Positions 1-7,033 of a stretch of 12,972 nt of DNA are shown here, piece after piece; within the stretch, counting starts at the first letter, position 1; each line of letters starts with the position of its first letter. The position numbers were made by a program, and so were the translations under genes. The notes under the pieces were generated by a model that saw only the letters and a program-made list of their open reading frames with translations, made no database searches and had not been told where the DNA came from. The stretch comes from Legionellales bacterium UBA4722 (GTDB lineage: Bacteria > Pseudomonadota > Gammaproteobacteria > DSM-16500), in NCBI GenBank assembly GCA_002404295.1, contig DHJK01000081.1, positions 307 to 13,278 of the forward strand, read 5' to 3'.

Positions 1-987
1 ATTGAAGAGCTAAGCTCATCTTCTGATTCTTTAAAGAAAATGAGTGAAATACATTACATGCATTTAGAATCTTTTGATTTTTCTTGGCGAATAGTAAAAG
101 ATATTTTATTATCCTGTGTGTCAGCTGACAAAAAATTAAATCCTCTCACGCAATTGCTTTATGATTGCATTCTTTCCACAACTGTTTCTTTAAATAATAA
201 AACGATGAGTGTGCTATGTGCAATTGAATGTATGGATAATAACCTGTTATTGATAGAAAATGCATCTTCTGATTGTTTGATGCATTGTTCTAATCTAGAA
301 AATATTCCATGGGCAGCCCATATTTTAGACGTTATTCTGAAGACATTAGAAACACAAGAGAGGAAAAAAACTTTTTTATTGAAAATGACAGATTGTTATT
401 TTTATGAAGCGAGATTAATAGTCGAACATATTGGCATTAATGGTTTTTTAGAAATGATGCAAAACGGGATAAGATGCGGCGCGATAGTTGATAACCGTTT
501 TTCTACGGTTGTAAATATTTTTTCAGGTGTCATTGAAATAATAAATAATCCAGAGAACGCCAGGTCAGATAAAATAGATTTATTAAATAAGGTATTAAAA
601 AATCTTTCAATGGATATAGGAGGAAATCATTCTCGTTATTTAATAGAAATTCATGATGTACTATTAAACTTTTTCATTCCAGAAATGGATATGACTGTCG
701 CGCAATTTATTAAGACGTATCTTAATCATGGCATTAGTCAGAATGTAACTGAATTACGTGAACAACAAGCGGCGGCGGAACTACTGCCAGCGGCACCCGT
801 CGCCACAGATGAAAAACCACATGTGCAAGATGCTGTTAGATGGAGATCAGGTTCAGTAAGTCCAGTGACTGCTGCTATCATGCATTTTGGCGTATTGAGT
901 CAATTGCCAAATTCTTCTCAATCTAGCAATAATGCAGCACTTGCTCAGGAAAATAAAAATCAAAATACAGCTCGACATGAGATGTAA
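1..987 (+). CDS. Hypothetical protein, 5' end probably outside the window
   Basis: I do not recognise this protein. The frame is open from the first base of the window. The first ATG is at 40 (315 residues to the TAA at 985-987), but the 13 codons before it are open and the bases before that ATG (ttaaagaaa) hold no convincing Shine-Dalgarno sequence, so the gene probably starts upstream. The protein is soluble-looking and mostly alpha-helical, with no signal peptide or clear membrane segment in the visible part. From about residue 238 (counting ATG 40 as 1) it turns into a low-complexity tail rich in Ala, Gln, Asn, Ser and Pro. The DNA is clearly AT-richer than the housekeeping genes downstream. 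Such orphan AT-rich genes are common in Legionellales, where some are secreted effectors, but nothing here proves secretion. The frame being coding is likely; the function is unknown. Confidence 0.7.
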   Translation: MEELSSSSDSLKKMSEIHYMHLESFDFSWRIVKDILLSCVSADKKLNPLTQLLYDCILSTTVSLNNKTMSVLCAIECMDNNLLLIENASSDCLMHCSNLENIPWAAHILDVILKTLETQERKKTFLLKMTDCYFYEARLIVEHIGINGFLEMMQNGIRCGAIVDNRFSTVVNIFSGVIEIINNPENARSDKIDLLNKVLKNLSMDIGGNHSRYLIEIHDVLLNFFIPEMDMTVAQFIKTYLNHGISQNVTELREQQAAAELLPAAPVATDEKPHVQDAVRWRSGSVSPVTAAIMHFGVLSQLPNSSQSSNNAALAQENKNQNTARHEM

Positions 988-1109
988 AATTGCGCAAGCC
1001 TAGTAGATGGCAATTCTATCAGCGAATTATGTAACCTTTACAGCAATGACAAGGGTTGAGGCCATGGGCACGATAGGATCGCGCGGTACTCTGCGCTCTT
1101 AGGTAATCA

Positions 1110-1138
1110 TTGAAAATTATCCAAATAAAAGGAATACT
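1110..1138 (+). promoter_or_regulatory. Possible promoter of the yfjD/corB-like gene
   Basis: A TTGAAA (1110-1115) is followed after 17 bases by AATACT (1133-1138), a 5/6 and 4/6 match to sigma70 elements with ideal spacing. It lies about 30 bases before the GTG start. In an AT-rich genome such matches arise by chance, so this is tentative. The rest of the 988-1167 gap shows no convincing terminator or RNA gene. Confidence 0.3.
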
Positions 1139-1156
1139 GGCTATATTCATATTCCC

Positions 1157-1160
1157 GAGG
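1157..1160 (+). promoter_or_regulatory. Ribosome binding site deciding a GTG start
   Basis: GAGG at 1157-1160 lies 7 bases before the GTG at 1168. It supports GTG as the initiation codon of the CNNM/CBS gene. The resulting N-terminus begins a few residues before the first membrane helix, as in E. coli YfjD. Confidence 0.6.
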
Positions 1161-1167
1161 ATTTTAC

Positions 1168-2436
1168 GTGCACGAGTCCACCTTAAGCCAATCAGCTCTC
1201 ATTTTATATTGTGTTGCGATTGTGTTATTAATTATTATGTCAGGGTTTTTTTCTTGTGCAGAAACGGGATTAATGGCAATAAATCGTTATCGTCTGCGCC
1301 ATGCGGGTGCCATGAAAAAGCGATGGGCGGTGTTGATTTTAAAATTGCTTAGACGTCCAGATCGGTTATTAGGCATGATTTTGATCGGCAATAATGTGGC
1401 AAATATCTTTGCCTCAGCCTTAGCCACCATTGTCGCCATTCATTTTTTTGGTGAAAAGGCGGTAATGCTTATTTCGGTTTTATTAGCCTTTGTTATTTTA
1501 ATCTTTGCAGAGGTGGCCCCTAAGACTATCGCTGCCTTGTATCCAGAACGTGTCTCTAAAGTGATGGCGTGGCCAGTATATATTTTACTTAAATTATTTT
1601 ATCCGCTGGTTTGGTTTATTAATACTATTTCAAATGGCTTGTTACGCTTGTTGCGTATTAACGTTTCAGGCCACGTCATTGAGCCTTTGAATCGAGAAGA
1701 GCTGCGAAGTATTGTGTATGAAGGCACAGGTAAAGTGTTGCCTTATCAACGAATGCTGCTTGGTATTTTAGATTTAAATAAAGTGACTGTGGATGATGTC
1801 ATGATTCCGCGTCATAAAATTATGGGCATTGATTTGGATGATAAGTGGGAACAAGTACTGAAGATGATTGCAAAAAGCAAATATGATTGGTTGCCTATTT
1901 ATAGGGAAGGTATCAATCAAATTATAGGTGTTTTGCATGTGCGTGAAGTGATGAGTCTTGCTATGTCACAGACACTTACCCAAGAAACATTAATTAGATT
2001 ATTGCATGAACCTTATTTCGTTCCGCAAGGTGCGCTGCTAAATATGCAATTGCAAAATTTTCAACGACAGCATCAGCGGATGGCATTGATTGTTGATGAG
2101 TACGGCGAGATTCAAGGGTTGATTACTTTAAAAGATATTTTAGAAGAAATCGTGGGTGAGTTTACGATGAACGTGTCTGACAATACTAAAATGATCCGGA
2201 TCCAACCGGATGGTAGTTATTTAGTGGAAGGTGATGTCACGATTCGTGAATTAAATCGGGTTACGCATTGTCAATTTCCAACGGATGGTCCGAAGACGTT
2301 GAGTGGATTAATTGTGGATTATTTGGAGACGATTCCGCGTGCAGGGGTTTGTTTGCGTATGGAGGGTTATGCGATAGAAATTCTGGATGTGAAGAATAAT
2401 CATGTGAAGATGGCGCATTTATTTAAATTGGTTTAA
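1168..2436 (+). CDS. yfjD: CNNM/CBS-domain inner-membrane protein (YfjD/CorB, HlyC/CorC family)
   Basis: Polytopic inner-membrane protein with cytoplasmic CBS domains. The family (CorB/CorC, CNNM) is linked to Mg2+/Co2+ efflux or homeostasis; the transported ion here is inference. Domains in order: CNNM (DUF21) membrane domain, about residues 8-185, with the diagnostic FFSCAETGLMAINRYRLR and LIGNNVANIFASALATIV segments and AEVAPKTIAALYPE near 114-127; a CBS pair, about 205-330, with VDDVMIPR (208-215) and the VDEYGEIQGLITLKDILEEI stretch (309-328); then a CorC_HlyC C-terminal domain, about 338-422, containing DGSYLVEGDVTIRELN. The 422-residue length and continuous similarity match E. coli YfjD (about 428 residues). 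No key segment is missing. The start is GTG with a GAGG ribosome site. It appears to be transcribed alone: 180 bases separate it from the gene before and 212 from the gene after. Codons become markedly G-ending toward the 3' end. Confidence 0.93.
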   Translation: MHESTLSQSALILYCVAIVLLIIMSGFFSCAETGLMAINRYRLRHAGAMKKRWAVLILKLLRRPDRLLGMILIGNNVANIFASALATIVAIHFFGEKAVMLISVLLAFVILIFAEVAPKTIAALYPERVSKVMAWPVYILLKLFYPLVWFINTISNGLLRLLRINVSGHVIEPLNREELRSIVYEGTGKVLPYQRMLLGILDLNKVTVDDVMIPRHKIMGIDLDDKWEQVLKMIAKSKYDWLPIYREGINQIIGVLHVREVMSLAMSQTLTQETLIRLLHEPYFVPQGALLNMQLQNFQRQHQRMALIVDEYGEIQGLITLKDILEEIVGEFTMNVSDNTKMIRIQPDGSYLVEGDVTIRELNRVTHCQFPTDGPKTLSGLIVDYLETIPRAGVCLRMEGYAIEILDVKNNHVKMAHLFKLV

Positions 2437-2648
2437 TTTTGGTGATTTATTGTTTCTTGGATCCTGCTCTGCTTCTGTCGCTTTTGTAATGGTTCACCTA
2501 AAATAAACCAAAATATGCTATATTTTTCAAGAAGACTAGCCTTAAAGTGCTCTATTTATTGCATTTATTGAACTCCCATGGTAATATTGATTCTTTTTTG
2601 ACTACATTATCAGTCACTTAATCACAAACACAGAAAGCGAGGCCGTCA

Positions 2649-4361
2649 ATGCAATTTATAAAGCGATCGGTAGTTCTTATAACAGCCTGTATATTATCAA
2701 GTTCTGCTGCGTTGTCATGGGCAGAAGACGCTTCTGTCGTACCTAATTCGAATGTGGAAATAAAACAATCGCCACAAGATCTTAACTTGCCTTTTAAAGG
2801 GCTAAATAACTATAGCCAAAGTTTTTCTGATTGGGGCGTGTTACTCGATCCCAAGTATGATCAGCCAATTCCAATCAAGAATCCACAGATGCAGGATACT
2901 GTTCGCCAACACTATTTTGGCGAGAACTCAGTTTGGGAAGCGCGTACGGGTGAGCAACTTGTTAAGAAAATACAAATAATTTTAAATTATGAACGATCTT
3001 ATATTACAGTTGGCGGCGGGTACAACGATCCCAGACCGGAAAATCAATCTGATAATACTAAATATACGCTAGATAAGCGCAACGCTTTAGAAGCGTACAT
3101 GAATCTCGATCAACAACAGATTGACTATAAATATGACTCTGCTCGTCGCGGTATCATTATACAAAATGCTAATACTCGTATTTTACCTACCATGGAAGGC
3201 TATTATTATGATGGCAAATTACCCGGTGAAGGACCTGACTCTGATCATATACAAACGACAGCAACATGGGCCGGTACGCCTGTTTATATCTTGGCTTATA
3301 CGATAGATGGCGCATGGGCTCTAATCTATACGAGCGATTGTATTGGCTGGATTGAAAAAGACAAGGTGGCGACTGTTGATCCAGAGTTCATAAAGAACTG
3401 GAAACAATCCGTTGATGATAACGGATTAGTTGCAGTTATCAATTCAGAGATTCCGATTACTGATAAAGAAAATGCAAAACAGCAATTCAAAGGTTATGTA
3501 GGAATGATTCTTCCGCTAGCGAAAAAAGAAGAAAATAATTCTGATACGATGACTGCTATGATCCCTGTGGACAATGGCTCTGGCGCAGCGCTGATTCATT
3601 ACGCAAACTTATCAAAAGACGATGCTGTCAAAGTGCCTTTTCTTCCAACACCTAGACATTTTGTTACCATCATGCAACATCAGCTTGGCCGACATTTTGC
3701 CTGGGGTGCGGGTAGACCTTACGGCACAAGTTCAGATATTTTTTATAATGATGCTTCATCTGAAATGAAAAATTTGTTTGTAGCGTTTGGTATTTATTTA
3801 CCTCGACATTCTACAGACCAAGTTAACCCAAGTGAAGTGCCTGGCAAAGCGGAAAATTATGCTGATCTTCTTGATGCGTCGGGAAATAAAATTCGGACTA
3901 AAACAGTCGAAGAGCGAATTGACTATTTAAAAAATAATGGTCACCCTTTTATGACAATTATAGGCGGATTAGGGCTTTATTTAGGTAATTACGTCAATCC
4001 AGCCGATCAAACAAAAGCAAAAGCAACAGAAGCATTAGTTTATTACAACCCATTTGGCTTGCGACCAGGTAACTCAACGGATGATAGAAGAGCAGTGATT
4101 GAAAAAGCAGTCATTTTACCCTTGCTTGCTTCTTATCCTGATAGTGCTTTTTCTAAAGATAATGCTTTAGTTTCGTTGGCTAATCAAAATCCTTCTATGC
4201 AAGTGATGTATTTGGACGATGTTGTCAATGATAATATAGATCAAGCTGCTGTAAAAAATACAGCTACACAGCAGTCAGTAGCTGCACCAACGTCATTGAT
4301 GGTGTTACCAAATAAACCCGTAGACATTAGACTTGATATTAAGGGTCTGATGGCGCGGTAA
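2649..4361 (+). CDS. Secreted SH3/NlpC-P60-fold protein, probable catalytically dead pseudo-peptidase
   Basis: Predicted periplasmic protein of the family with an N_NLPC_P60 stabilising domain, SH3b domains and an NlpC/P60 domain. Active members cut peptidoglycan stem peptides. Residues 1-25 form a signal peptide with likely cleavage after SWA (25); ITAC at 11-14 resembles a lipobox but leaves a very short hydrophobic core. The SH3b region begins near 167 (RGIIIQNANTRILPT) and runs to about 246 (GWIEKDKVATVD); a second SH3-like part covers about 275-330. The NlpC/P60 fold follows at about 335-500, with FAWGAGRPYG, FGIYLPRHSTDQ, GLGLYLG (440-446) and LVYYNPFG (463-470). Three catalytic positions are altered: the DCS cysteine is Ala369 (D-A-S-S), the GHIM histidine segment is shortened to G-L-G, and the third polar residue (usually His before Asn) is Tyr466. 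The whole domain has no cysteine. The frame is intact, so it is likely a binding or regulatory protein rather than a decayed gene. GAGG (2639-2642) lies 6 bases before the ATG. I see no convincing promoter in 2437-2648. Confidence 0.88.
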   Translation: MQFIKRSVVLITACILSSSAALSWAEDASVVPNSNVEIKQSPQDLNLPFKGLNNYSQSFSDWGVLLDPKYDQPIPIKNPQMQDTVRQHYFGENSVWEARTGEQLVKKIQIILNYERSYITVGGGYNDPRPENQSDNTKYTLDKRNALEAYMNLDQQQIDYKYDSARRGIIIQNANTRILPTMEGYYYDGKLPGEGPDSDHIQTTATWAGTPVYILAYTIDGAWALIYTSDCIGWIEKDKVATVDPEFIKNWKQSVDDNGLVAVINSEIPITDKENAKQQFKGYVGMILPLAKKEENNSDTMTAMIPVDNGSGAALIHYANLSKDDAVKVPFLPTPRHFVTIMQHQLGRHFAWGAGRPYGTSSDIFYNDASSEMKNLFVAFGIYLPRHSTDQVNPSEVPGKAENYADLLDASGNKIRTKTVEERIDYLKNNGHPFMTIIGGLGLYLGNYVNPADQTKAKATEALVYYNPFGLRPGNSTDDRRAVIEKAVILPLLASYPDSAFSKDNALVSLANQNPSMQVMYLDDVVNDNIDQAAVKNTATQQSVAAPTSLMVLPNKPVDIRLDIKGLMAR

Positions 4362-4410
4362 TAAATAGGATATGCCTGTTTTTTGTAACAGCGGGGCTAT
4401 TACTATTTTT
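4358..4410. terminator. Weak candidate bidirectional terminator between convergent genes
   Basis: The short gap between two convergent genes contains CTGTT (4376-4380) and AACAG (4387-4391) around a 6-base loop. An outer pair, GTAATA (4358-4363) and TATTAC (4398-4403), is followed on the + strand by TATTTTT. Stems are short and AT-rich, so this is only a weak intrinsic-terminator candidate. Confidence 0.28.
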
Positions 4411-4777
4411 CAAAATACTTCACATGAGGTATATTTTTAAAATGCTTATCTGATGTTATTAACAATGCATCCTGGTTTCGACTAGTCGCATATATAATAG
4501 CATCAGCCATAGCCAGGTTATATTCCTTCGACATATCTGCTGCATACAATGCGAGATTTGTATCTAGTGGAACGATTACACCACTTTCAGTGATACCAAT
4601 GACCTCGAGAGCAAAAGTCAGATTTTTTTCACGACAGATCCATTTATATAATTCATGCTGTACCAAGGTAGGTATAATTAATGTTGTAGGATGTTTAAAA
4701 TAAGGTTCAAATGAAGAAACAAGTTTGCCATTAGTTAACCATTCAATCCAGCCGCAAGTATCGATCAAATATTTCAT
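4403..4777 (-). CDS. vapC: VapC-type PIN-domain ribonuclease toxin
   Basis: Toxin of a type II VapBC module: a Mg2+-dependent endoribonuclease that in characterised homologues cleaves tRNA or rRNA and stops translation; this protein's target is unknown. The 124 residues make one complete PIN domain of normal length. The four expected acidic metal-binding residues are present: Asp6 in MKYLIDTCGWIEWL, Glu42 in QHELYKW, Asp92 in LAMADAIIYATS, and Asp110 in LLITSDKHF. The toxin therefore looks active. Its ATG (4777-4775) overlaps the antitoxin stop in an ATGA junction, indicating translational coupling and co-transcription from the promoter upstream of vapB. It is convergent with the SH3/NlpC gene. 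The module looks inserted between unrelated chromosomal genes, consistent with horizontal mobility, but I see no flanking repeats. Confidence 0.93.
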   Translation of the reverse strand: MKYLIDTCGWIEWLTNGKLVSSFEPYFKHPTTLIIPTLVQHELYKWICREKNLTFALEVIGITESGVIVPLDTNLALYAADMSKEYNLAMADAIIYATSRNQDALLITSDKHFKNIPHVKYFEK

Positions 4778-4983
4778 TTACGCTCACTTCTGTCTCGCAC
4801 ATTCTGGATATTGGCACCTGCTAAGAGACCTTTCATTTCTTTGATATCACGTCTCGGAACAATTTCTAAACATTCTCCTTTGGCAATAAAGATAAATTGC
4901 TGCCCTGGTTTTATATGGAGTTGCTCTCGTATTTTTTTAGGGATACTAATCTGAAATTTAGAAGAAATAGTGGCGACATTCAT
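4774..4983 (-). CDS. vapB: VapB-type antitoxin, AbrB/SpoVT (swapped-hairpin) family
   Basis: Cognate antitoxin: it binds and neutralises the PIN toxin and normally represses the shared promoter. Residues 1 to about 46 form an AbrB/SpoVT swapped-hairpin DNA-binding domain with the typical SSKFQISIPKKIREQL and IKPGQQF elements. Residues 47-69 (around IKEMKGLLAGANIQ) form the usual C-terminal toxin-binding tail. At 69 residues it is of normal length. Start choice is firm: AAAAGG (complement of 4991-4996) lies 7 bases before the ATG. The stop overlaps the vapC start by four bases. A strong sigma70-like promoter lies immediately upstream at 5018-5046, so autoregulation there is the likely control. 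Confidence 0.92.
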   Translation of the reverse strand: MNVATISSKFQISIPKKIREQLHIKPGQQFIFIAKGECLEIVPRRDIKEMKGLLAGANIQNVRDRSERK

Positions 4984-5017
4984 TTTCTTACCTTTTGTTG
5001 ATCGATGATGAATTTGT

Positions 5018-5046
5018 AATATAGATGAAAAAAAGAGTTTTGTCCA
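5018..5046 (-). promoter_or_regulatory. Sigma70-like promoter of vapBC
   Basis: Reading the minus strand, TGGACA (5046-5041) and TATATT (5023-5018) are separated by exactly 17 bases; each is a 5/6 consensus match. Transcription would start near 5011, giving a leader of about 28 bases before the vapB ATG at 4983. It sits in the gap after the Mth938-like gene, so vapBC has its own promoter. A repeated GATGAA (5007-5012 and 5024-5029), one copy beside and one overlapping the -10 region, might be part of a VapB operator, but that is speculative. Confidence 0.6.
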
Positions 5047-5066
5047 TTAGAATATCTATGTGGGCT

Positions 5067-5438
5067 TTATCTTATAATCAGCGCCGCTGCCACACTCCGA
5101 CCTTCCGACGTCAACACATTGTATGTCCTGCACGCCGCATGCGTGTTCATAATTTCTACCCCAATCCCATAGTTAATCAAATCCCCATAAATCTTAAGAT
5201 CAGGGAATTGCAAATTATGCCCTGTGCCAATTAAAAGAATAGAAGGACGCAACGCAATCACATCAGCCAAATCTTCGTGGCTCAGCTCATCGATACTCTG
5301 AGGTGCCCAAGTGTTAATCAACTTATCAGGCATGATAATAATACTGCGCGCAAACGTTTGATCATTGACTTGAATCAGTCCAGGTTGATAGGCGCGAATC
5401 TGATAACTGGCTGAATTTTCATCTAAGTTTAATGACAT
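5067..5438 (-). CDS. Mth938/Xcc1710-like domain protein (DUF498)
   Basis: Small soluble protein of the Mth938 (DUF498/Xcc1710, AAMDC/NDUFAF3) family. Bacterial members have no firmly established function; the eukaryotic relative NDUFAF3 assists respiratory complex I assembly. Family hallmarks are SILLIGTGHNLQFPD (66-80) and the C-terminal YGIGVEIMNTHAACRTYNVL (90-109) followed by SEGRSVAAAL. The 123-residue length is typical. The frame also allows an ATG at 5480 (137 residues), but I choose 5438. AAGGA (complement of 5445-5449) lies 6 bases before this ATG, the next residues start the recognisable domain, and the longer start would run through the -35 and part of the -10 of the divergent alaC promoter. 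It is transcribed divergently from alaC and away from it toward vapBC, which has its own promoter. Confidence 0.85.
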   Translation of the reverse strand: MSLNLDENSASYQIRAYQPGLIQVNDQTFARSIIIMPDKLINTWAPQSIDELSHEDLADVIALRPSILLIGTGHNLQFPDLKIYGDLINYGIGVEIMNTHAACRTYNVLTSEGRSVAAALIIR

Positions 5439-5444
5439 GTCATT

Positions 5445-5449
5445 TCCTT
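5445..5449 (-). promoter_or_regulatory. Ribosome binding site deciding the start of the Mth938-like gene
   Basis: On the minus strand AAGGA lies 6 bases before the ATG at 5438-5436. The alternative upstream ATG (5480) has only a weak AGG nearby. This selects the shorter, 123-residue protein. Confidence 0.6.
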
Positions 5450-5460
5450 GTGAGATTTGG

Positions 5461-5489
5461 TTGACAGTATGAGTTGTCATGATTATGGT
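5461..5489 (+). promoter_or_regulatory. Sigma70-like promoter of alaC
   Basis: A perfect TTGACA (5461-5466) is followed after 17 bases by TATGGT (5484-5489), a 4/6 match to the -10 consensus. Transcription would begin about 20 bases before the alaC ATG at 5518. The site lies in the shared upstream region of the divergent Mth938-like gene. A weak opposing CATAAT -10 overlaps it on the other strand, so the two genes may compete for polymerase. Confidence 0.55.
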
Positions 5490-5517
5490 ACCTAAGAATT
5501 GTATGGAAAAGTAGCTT

Positions 5518-6717
5518 ATGAACGATTTTATTCGAATTAAACGATTACCTCCTTATCTTTTTAGTGTGATGGATGACTTGCAGCAAGAAGTCATGGCTAC
5601 AGGTGCTGAAGTCTTCGACTTTGGGTTGGGGAATCCTGATCAGGCCACAGCACCTCATATTGTGGAGGCATTGCGTGAAGCGGTGCTCGATACGTCTTTG
5701 CATCGATATGCCCCATCGAAGGGTATTTTGCCATTACGCGAGGCTATTAGCCGTTGGTATGACCGTCGTTATCAGGTTCAAATAGATCCTGAGAAAGAAA
5801 CGATTGTGACGATTGGGTCAAAAGAAGGGTTGGCGCATTTAGCGCTGGCGGTGACCGGTGCAGGTGATACTGTTTTGGTGCCTGATCCTTGCTATCCAGT
5901 GCATCATTTTGGTTTTGTGATTGCAGATGCAACAGTCAAACATATTCCCTTGTTGCCTAATCCAGATGATTTTTTGGTGTCGCTCGAAAAGACGCTTCGT
6001 ACCATGAATCCTAAGCCTAAATTATTAGTATTGAATTTTCCGACGAACCCAACCACGCAGTGTGTTGATCTGCCTTTTTTCGTCAGAGTGATTGAATTAG
6101 CAAAAGAATTCGGCGTGTGGGTGTTGCATGATCTGGCTTATGCAGAATTAGTGTTTGATGATTATAAGGCGCCTTCTATTTTGCAAGTGCCTGGTGCTAA
6201 AGACATCGCGGTGGAATCTTATACGTTATCTAAAACATATAACATGGCAGGATGGCGAGTTGGATTTTTGAGTGGGAACCGAACGTTGATTGGTGCGTTA
6301 GCTCGCATGAAATCGTATCTTGATTATGGTTCTTTTGGAGCGGTGCAAGTTGCGGCGATTGCGGCGTTAGAAGGACCGCAAGATGCGGTAGTGGAAATTT
6401 GTAAGATGTATCAACATCGTCGTGATGTGATGTGTGCTGGATTACAAGCCGCTGGATGGGAAGTTGAAATTCCGAAAGCGTCGATGTTTTTATGGTTGAA
6501 AATTCCAAAGCCATTTCAACAAATGGGTTCGTTGAAGTTTGCTCAATTGTTATTGCGTGAAGCACATGTGAGAGTATCTCCCGGGATTGGGTTTGGGGAA
6601 TGTGGGGATGGCTATATTCGTATTAGTTTAGTGGAAGATGAACCGCGCATGTTGAGAGCATTAGAAAATATTAAGCAGTTTATGCAACGGGCAGCGTCAG
6701 GAACGTTGAGGAGTTAA
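5518..6717 (+). CDS. alaC: Glutamate-pyruvate aminotransferase AlaC (PLP-dependent, class I/II)
   Basis: Cytosolic PLP enzyme that makes L-alanine from pyruvate with glutamate as amino donor. The whole 399-residue chain follows E. coli AlaC, including IKRLPPYLFSVM near the N-terminus, ETIVTIGSKEGLAHL, and the C-terminal PKASMFLWLKIP. Catalytic residues are in place: Asn177 in NFPTNPT, Asp205 and Tyr208 in HDLAYAEL, the Schiff-base Lys239 in LSKTYNMAGWRVGF, and the substrate carboxylate-binding Arg368 in GYIRISL. Nothing is missing, so it should be active. GGAA at 5505-5508 is a modest ribosome site, 9 bases before the ATG. A good promoter lies at 5461-5489. A small membrane-protein gene starts 6 bases after its stop, so the two are probably co-transcribed, possibly with recJ. 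The related class I aminotransferase families are less likely given the close match to AlaC. Confidence 0.93.
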   Translation: MNDFIRIKRLPPYLFSVMDDLQQEVMATGAEVFDFGLGNPDQATAPHIVEALREAVLDTSLHRYAPSKGILPLREAISRWYDRRYQVQIDPEKETIVTIGSKEGLAHLALAVTGAGDTVLVPDPCYPVHHFGFVIADATVKHIPLLPNPDDFLVSLEKTLRTMNPKPKLLVLNFPTNPTTQCVDLPFFVRVIELAKEFGVWVLHDLAYAELVFDDYKAPSILQVPGAKDIAVESYTLSKTYNMAGWRVGFLSGNRTLIGALARMKSYLDYGSFGAVQVAAIAALEGPQDAVVEICKMYQHRRDVMCAGLQAAGWEVEIPKASMFLWLKIPKPFQQMGSLKFAQLLLREAHVRVSPGIGFGECGDGYIRISLVEDEPRMLRALENIKQFMQRAASGTLRS

Positions 6718-6722
6718 ATGAG

Positions 6723-6983
6723 ATGAGTGAAGTACCGAAGATAGCTGTTTTACCTTTTAAAAACTTGGCAGTTGCACTCTTGTTTAGTGTGTTTTTAGGG
6801 CCGGTGGGGTTGTTGTACGCGAGCACGGTCGGTGGCATTGTCATGATTATTTTAGGGGCGATTATGGTGAATAGTTTGTTGCCTGTGCCGATTATTTTGG
6901 TTTGGGTGACGTCTTGTGTATGGAGTGTGGTGGCGGTGAATCGGTATAATAAGCGTCATTTGTTGATGCAATGTAGCAGGTAA
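6723..6983 (+). CDS. Small two-helix membrane protein, TM2-domain-like
   Basis: An 86-residue inner-membrane protein of unknown function. It has a basic N-terminal stretch, a hydrophobic segment at about 15-48 that contains FLGPVGLLYAS, and a second helix at about 52-72 (LLPVPIILVWVTSCVWSVVAV), ending in a basic tail (NRYNKRHL). The FLGP-G-L-Y pattern resembles the start of TM2-domain proteins, though the usual continuation differs, so this relation is tentative. The start is clear: AGGAG at 6709-6713 lies inside the end of alaC, 9 bases before the ATG. An earlier ATG at 6718 meets a stop after one codon. Spacing to alaC of 5 bases indicates an operon. The gap to recJ is 50 bases with no terminator visible. 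Confidence 0.75.
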   Translation: MSEVPKIAVLPFKNLAVALLFSVFLGPVGLLYASTVGGIVMIILGAIMVNSLLPVPIILVWVTSCVWSVVAVNRYNKRHLLMQCSR

Positions 6984-7033
6984 ATAGGTTTCATAAAAGT
7001 ATACTCTTCGAGAAGGCGCTGCTTAGGACAACA

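Noticed and set aside
988..1167. Possible small RNA or terminator after the left-edge gene
   Set aside because: Only a 4-bp GCGC/GCGC pairing (1081-1096) is visible, without a U-run.
1110..1352. Open + frame of 80 codons overlapping the start of yfjD
   Set aside because: It overlaps the well-supported yfjD frame, has no ribosome site and encodes a sequence without family resemblance.
2437..2648. Promoter-like hexamers before the SH3/NlpC gene (TTGACT at 2598, TATATT at 2519)
   Set aside because: None has a partner hexamer at 16-18 bases; the AT-rich sequence makes isolated matches expected.
2689..2692. Lipobox-like ITAC in the signal peptide of the SH3/NlpC protein
   Set aside because: Cysteine at residue 14 would leave only about seven hydrophobic residues after the basic start, while the hydrophobic region clearly continues to a normal SWA cleavage site at 25. 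A lipoprotein is possible but less likely.
5025..5234. Open + frame antisense to the Mth938-like gene
   Set aside because: The opposite strand carries a clear family match, and this frame has no recognisable protein or ribosome site.
5439..5480. Longer N-terminus (14 extra residues) for the Mth938-like protein
   Set aside because: The ATG at 5438 has a good AAGGA site, and the longer version would run through the -35 and part of the -10 of the alaC promoter.
5747..6565. Two minus-strand open frames inside alaC (5747-5932 and 6230-6565)
   Set aside because: They are antisense to a strongly conserved enzyme and their translations have the biased look of reverse-frame shadows.
6718..6726. ATG directly after the alaC stop
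   Set aside because: It reads ATG-AGA-TGA, a two-codon dead end; the next ATG at 6723 opens the real gene.
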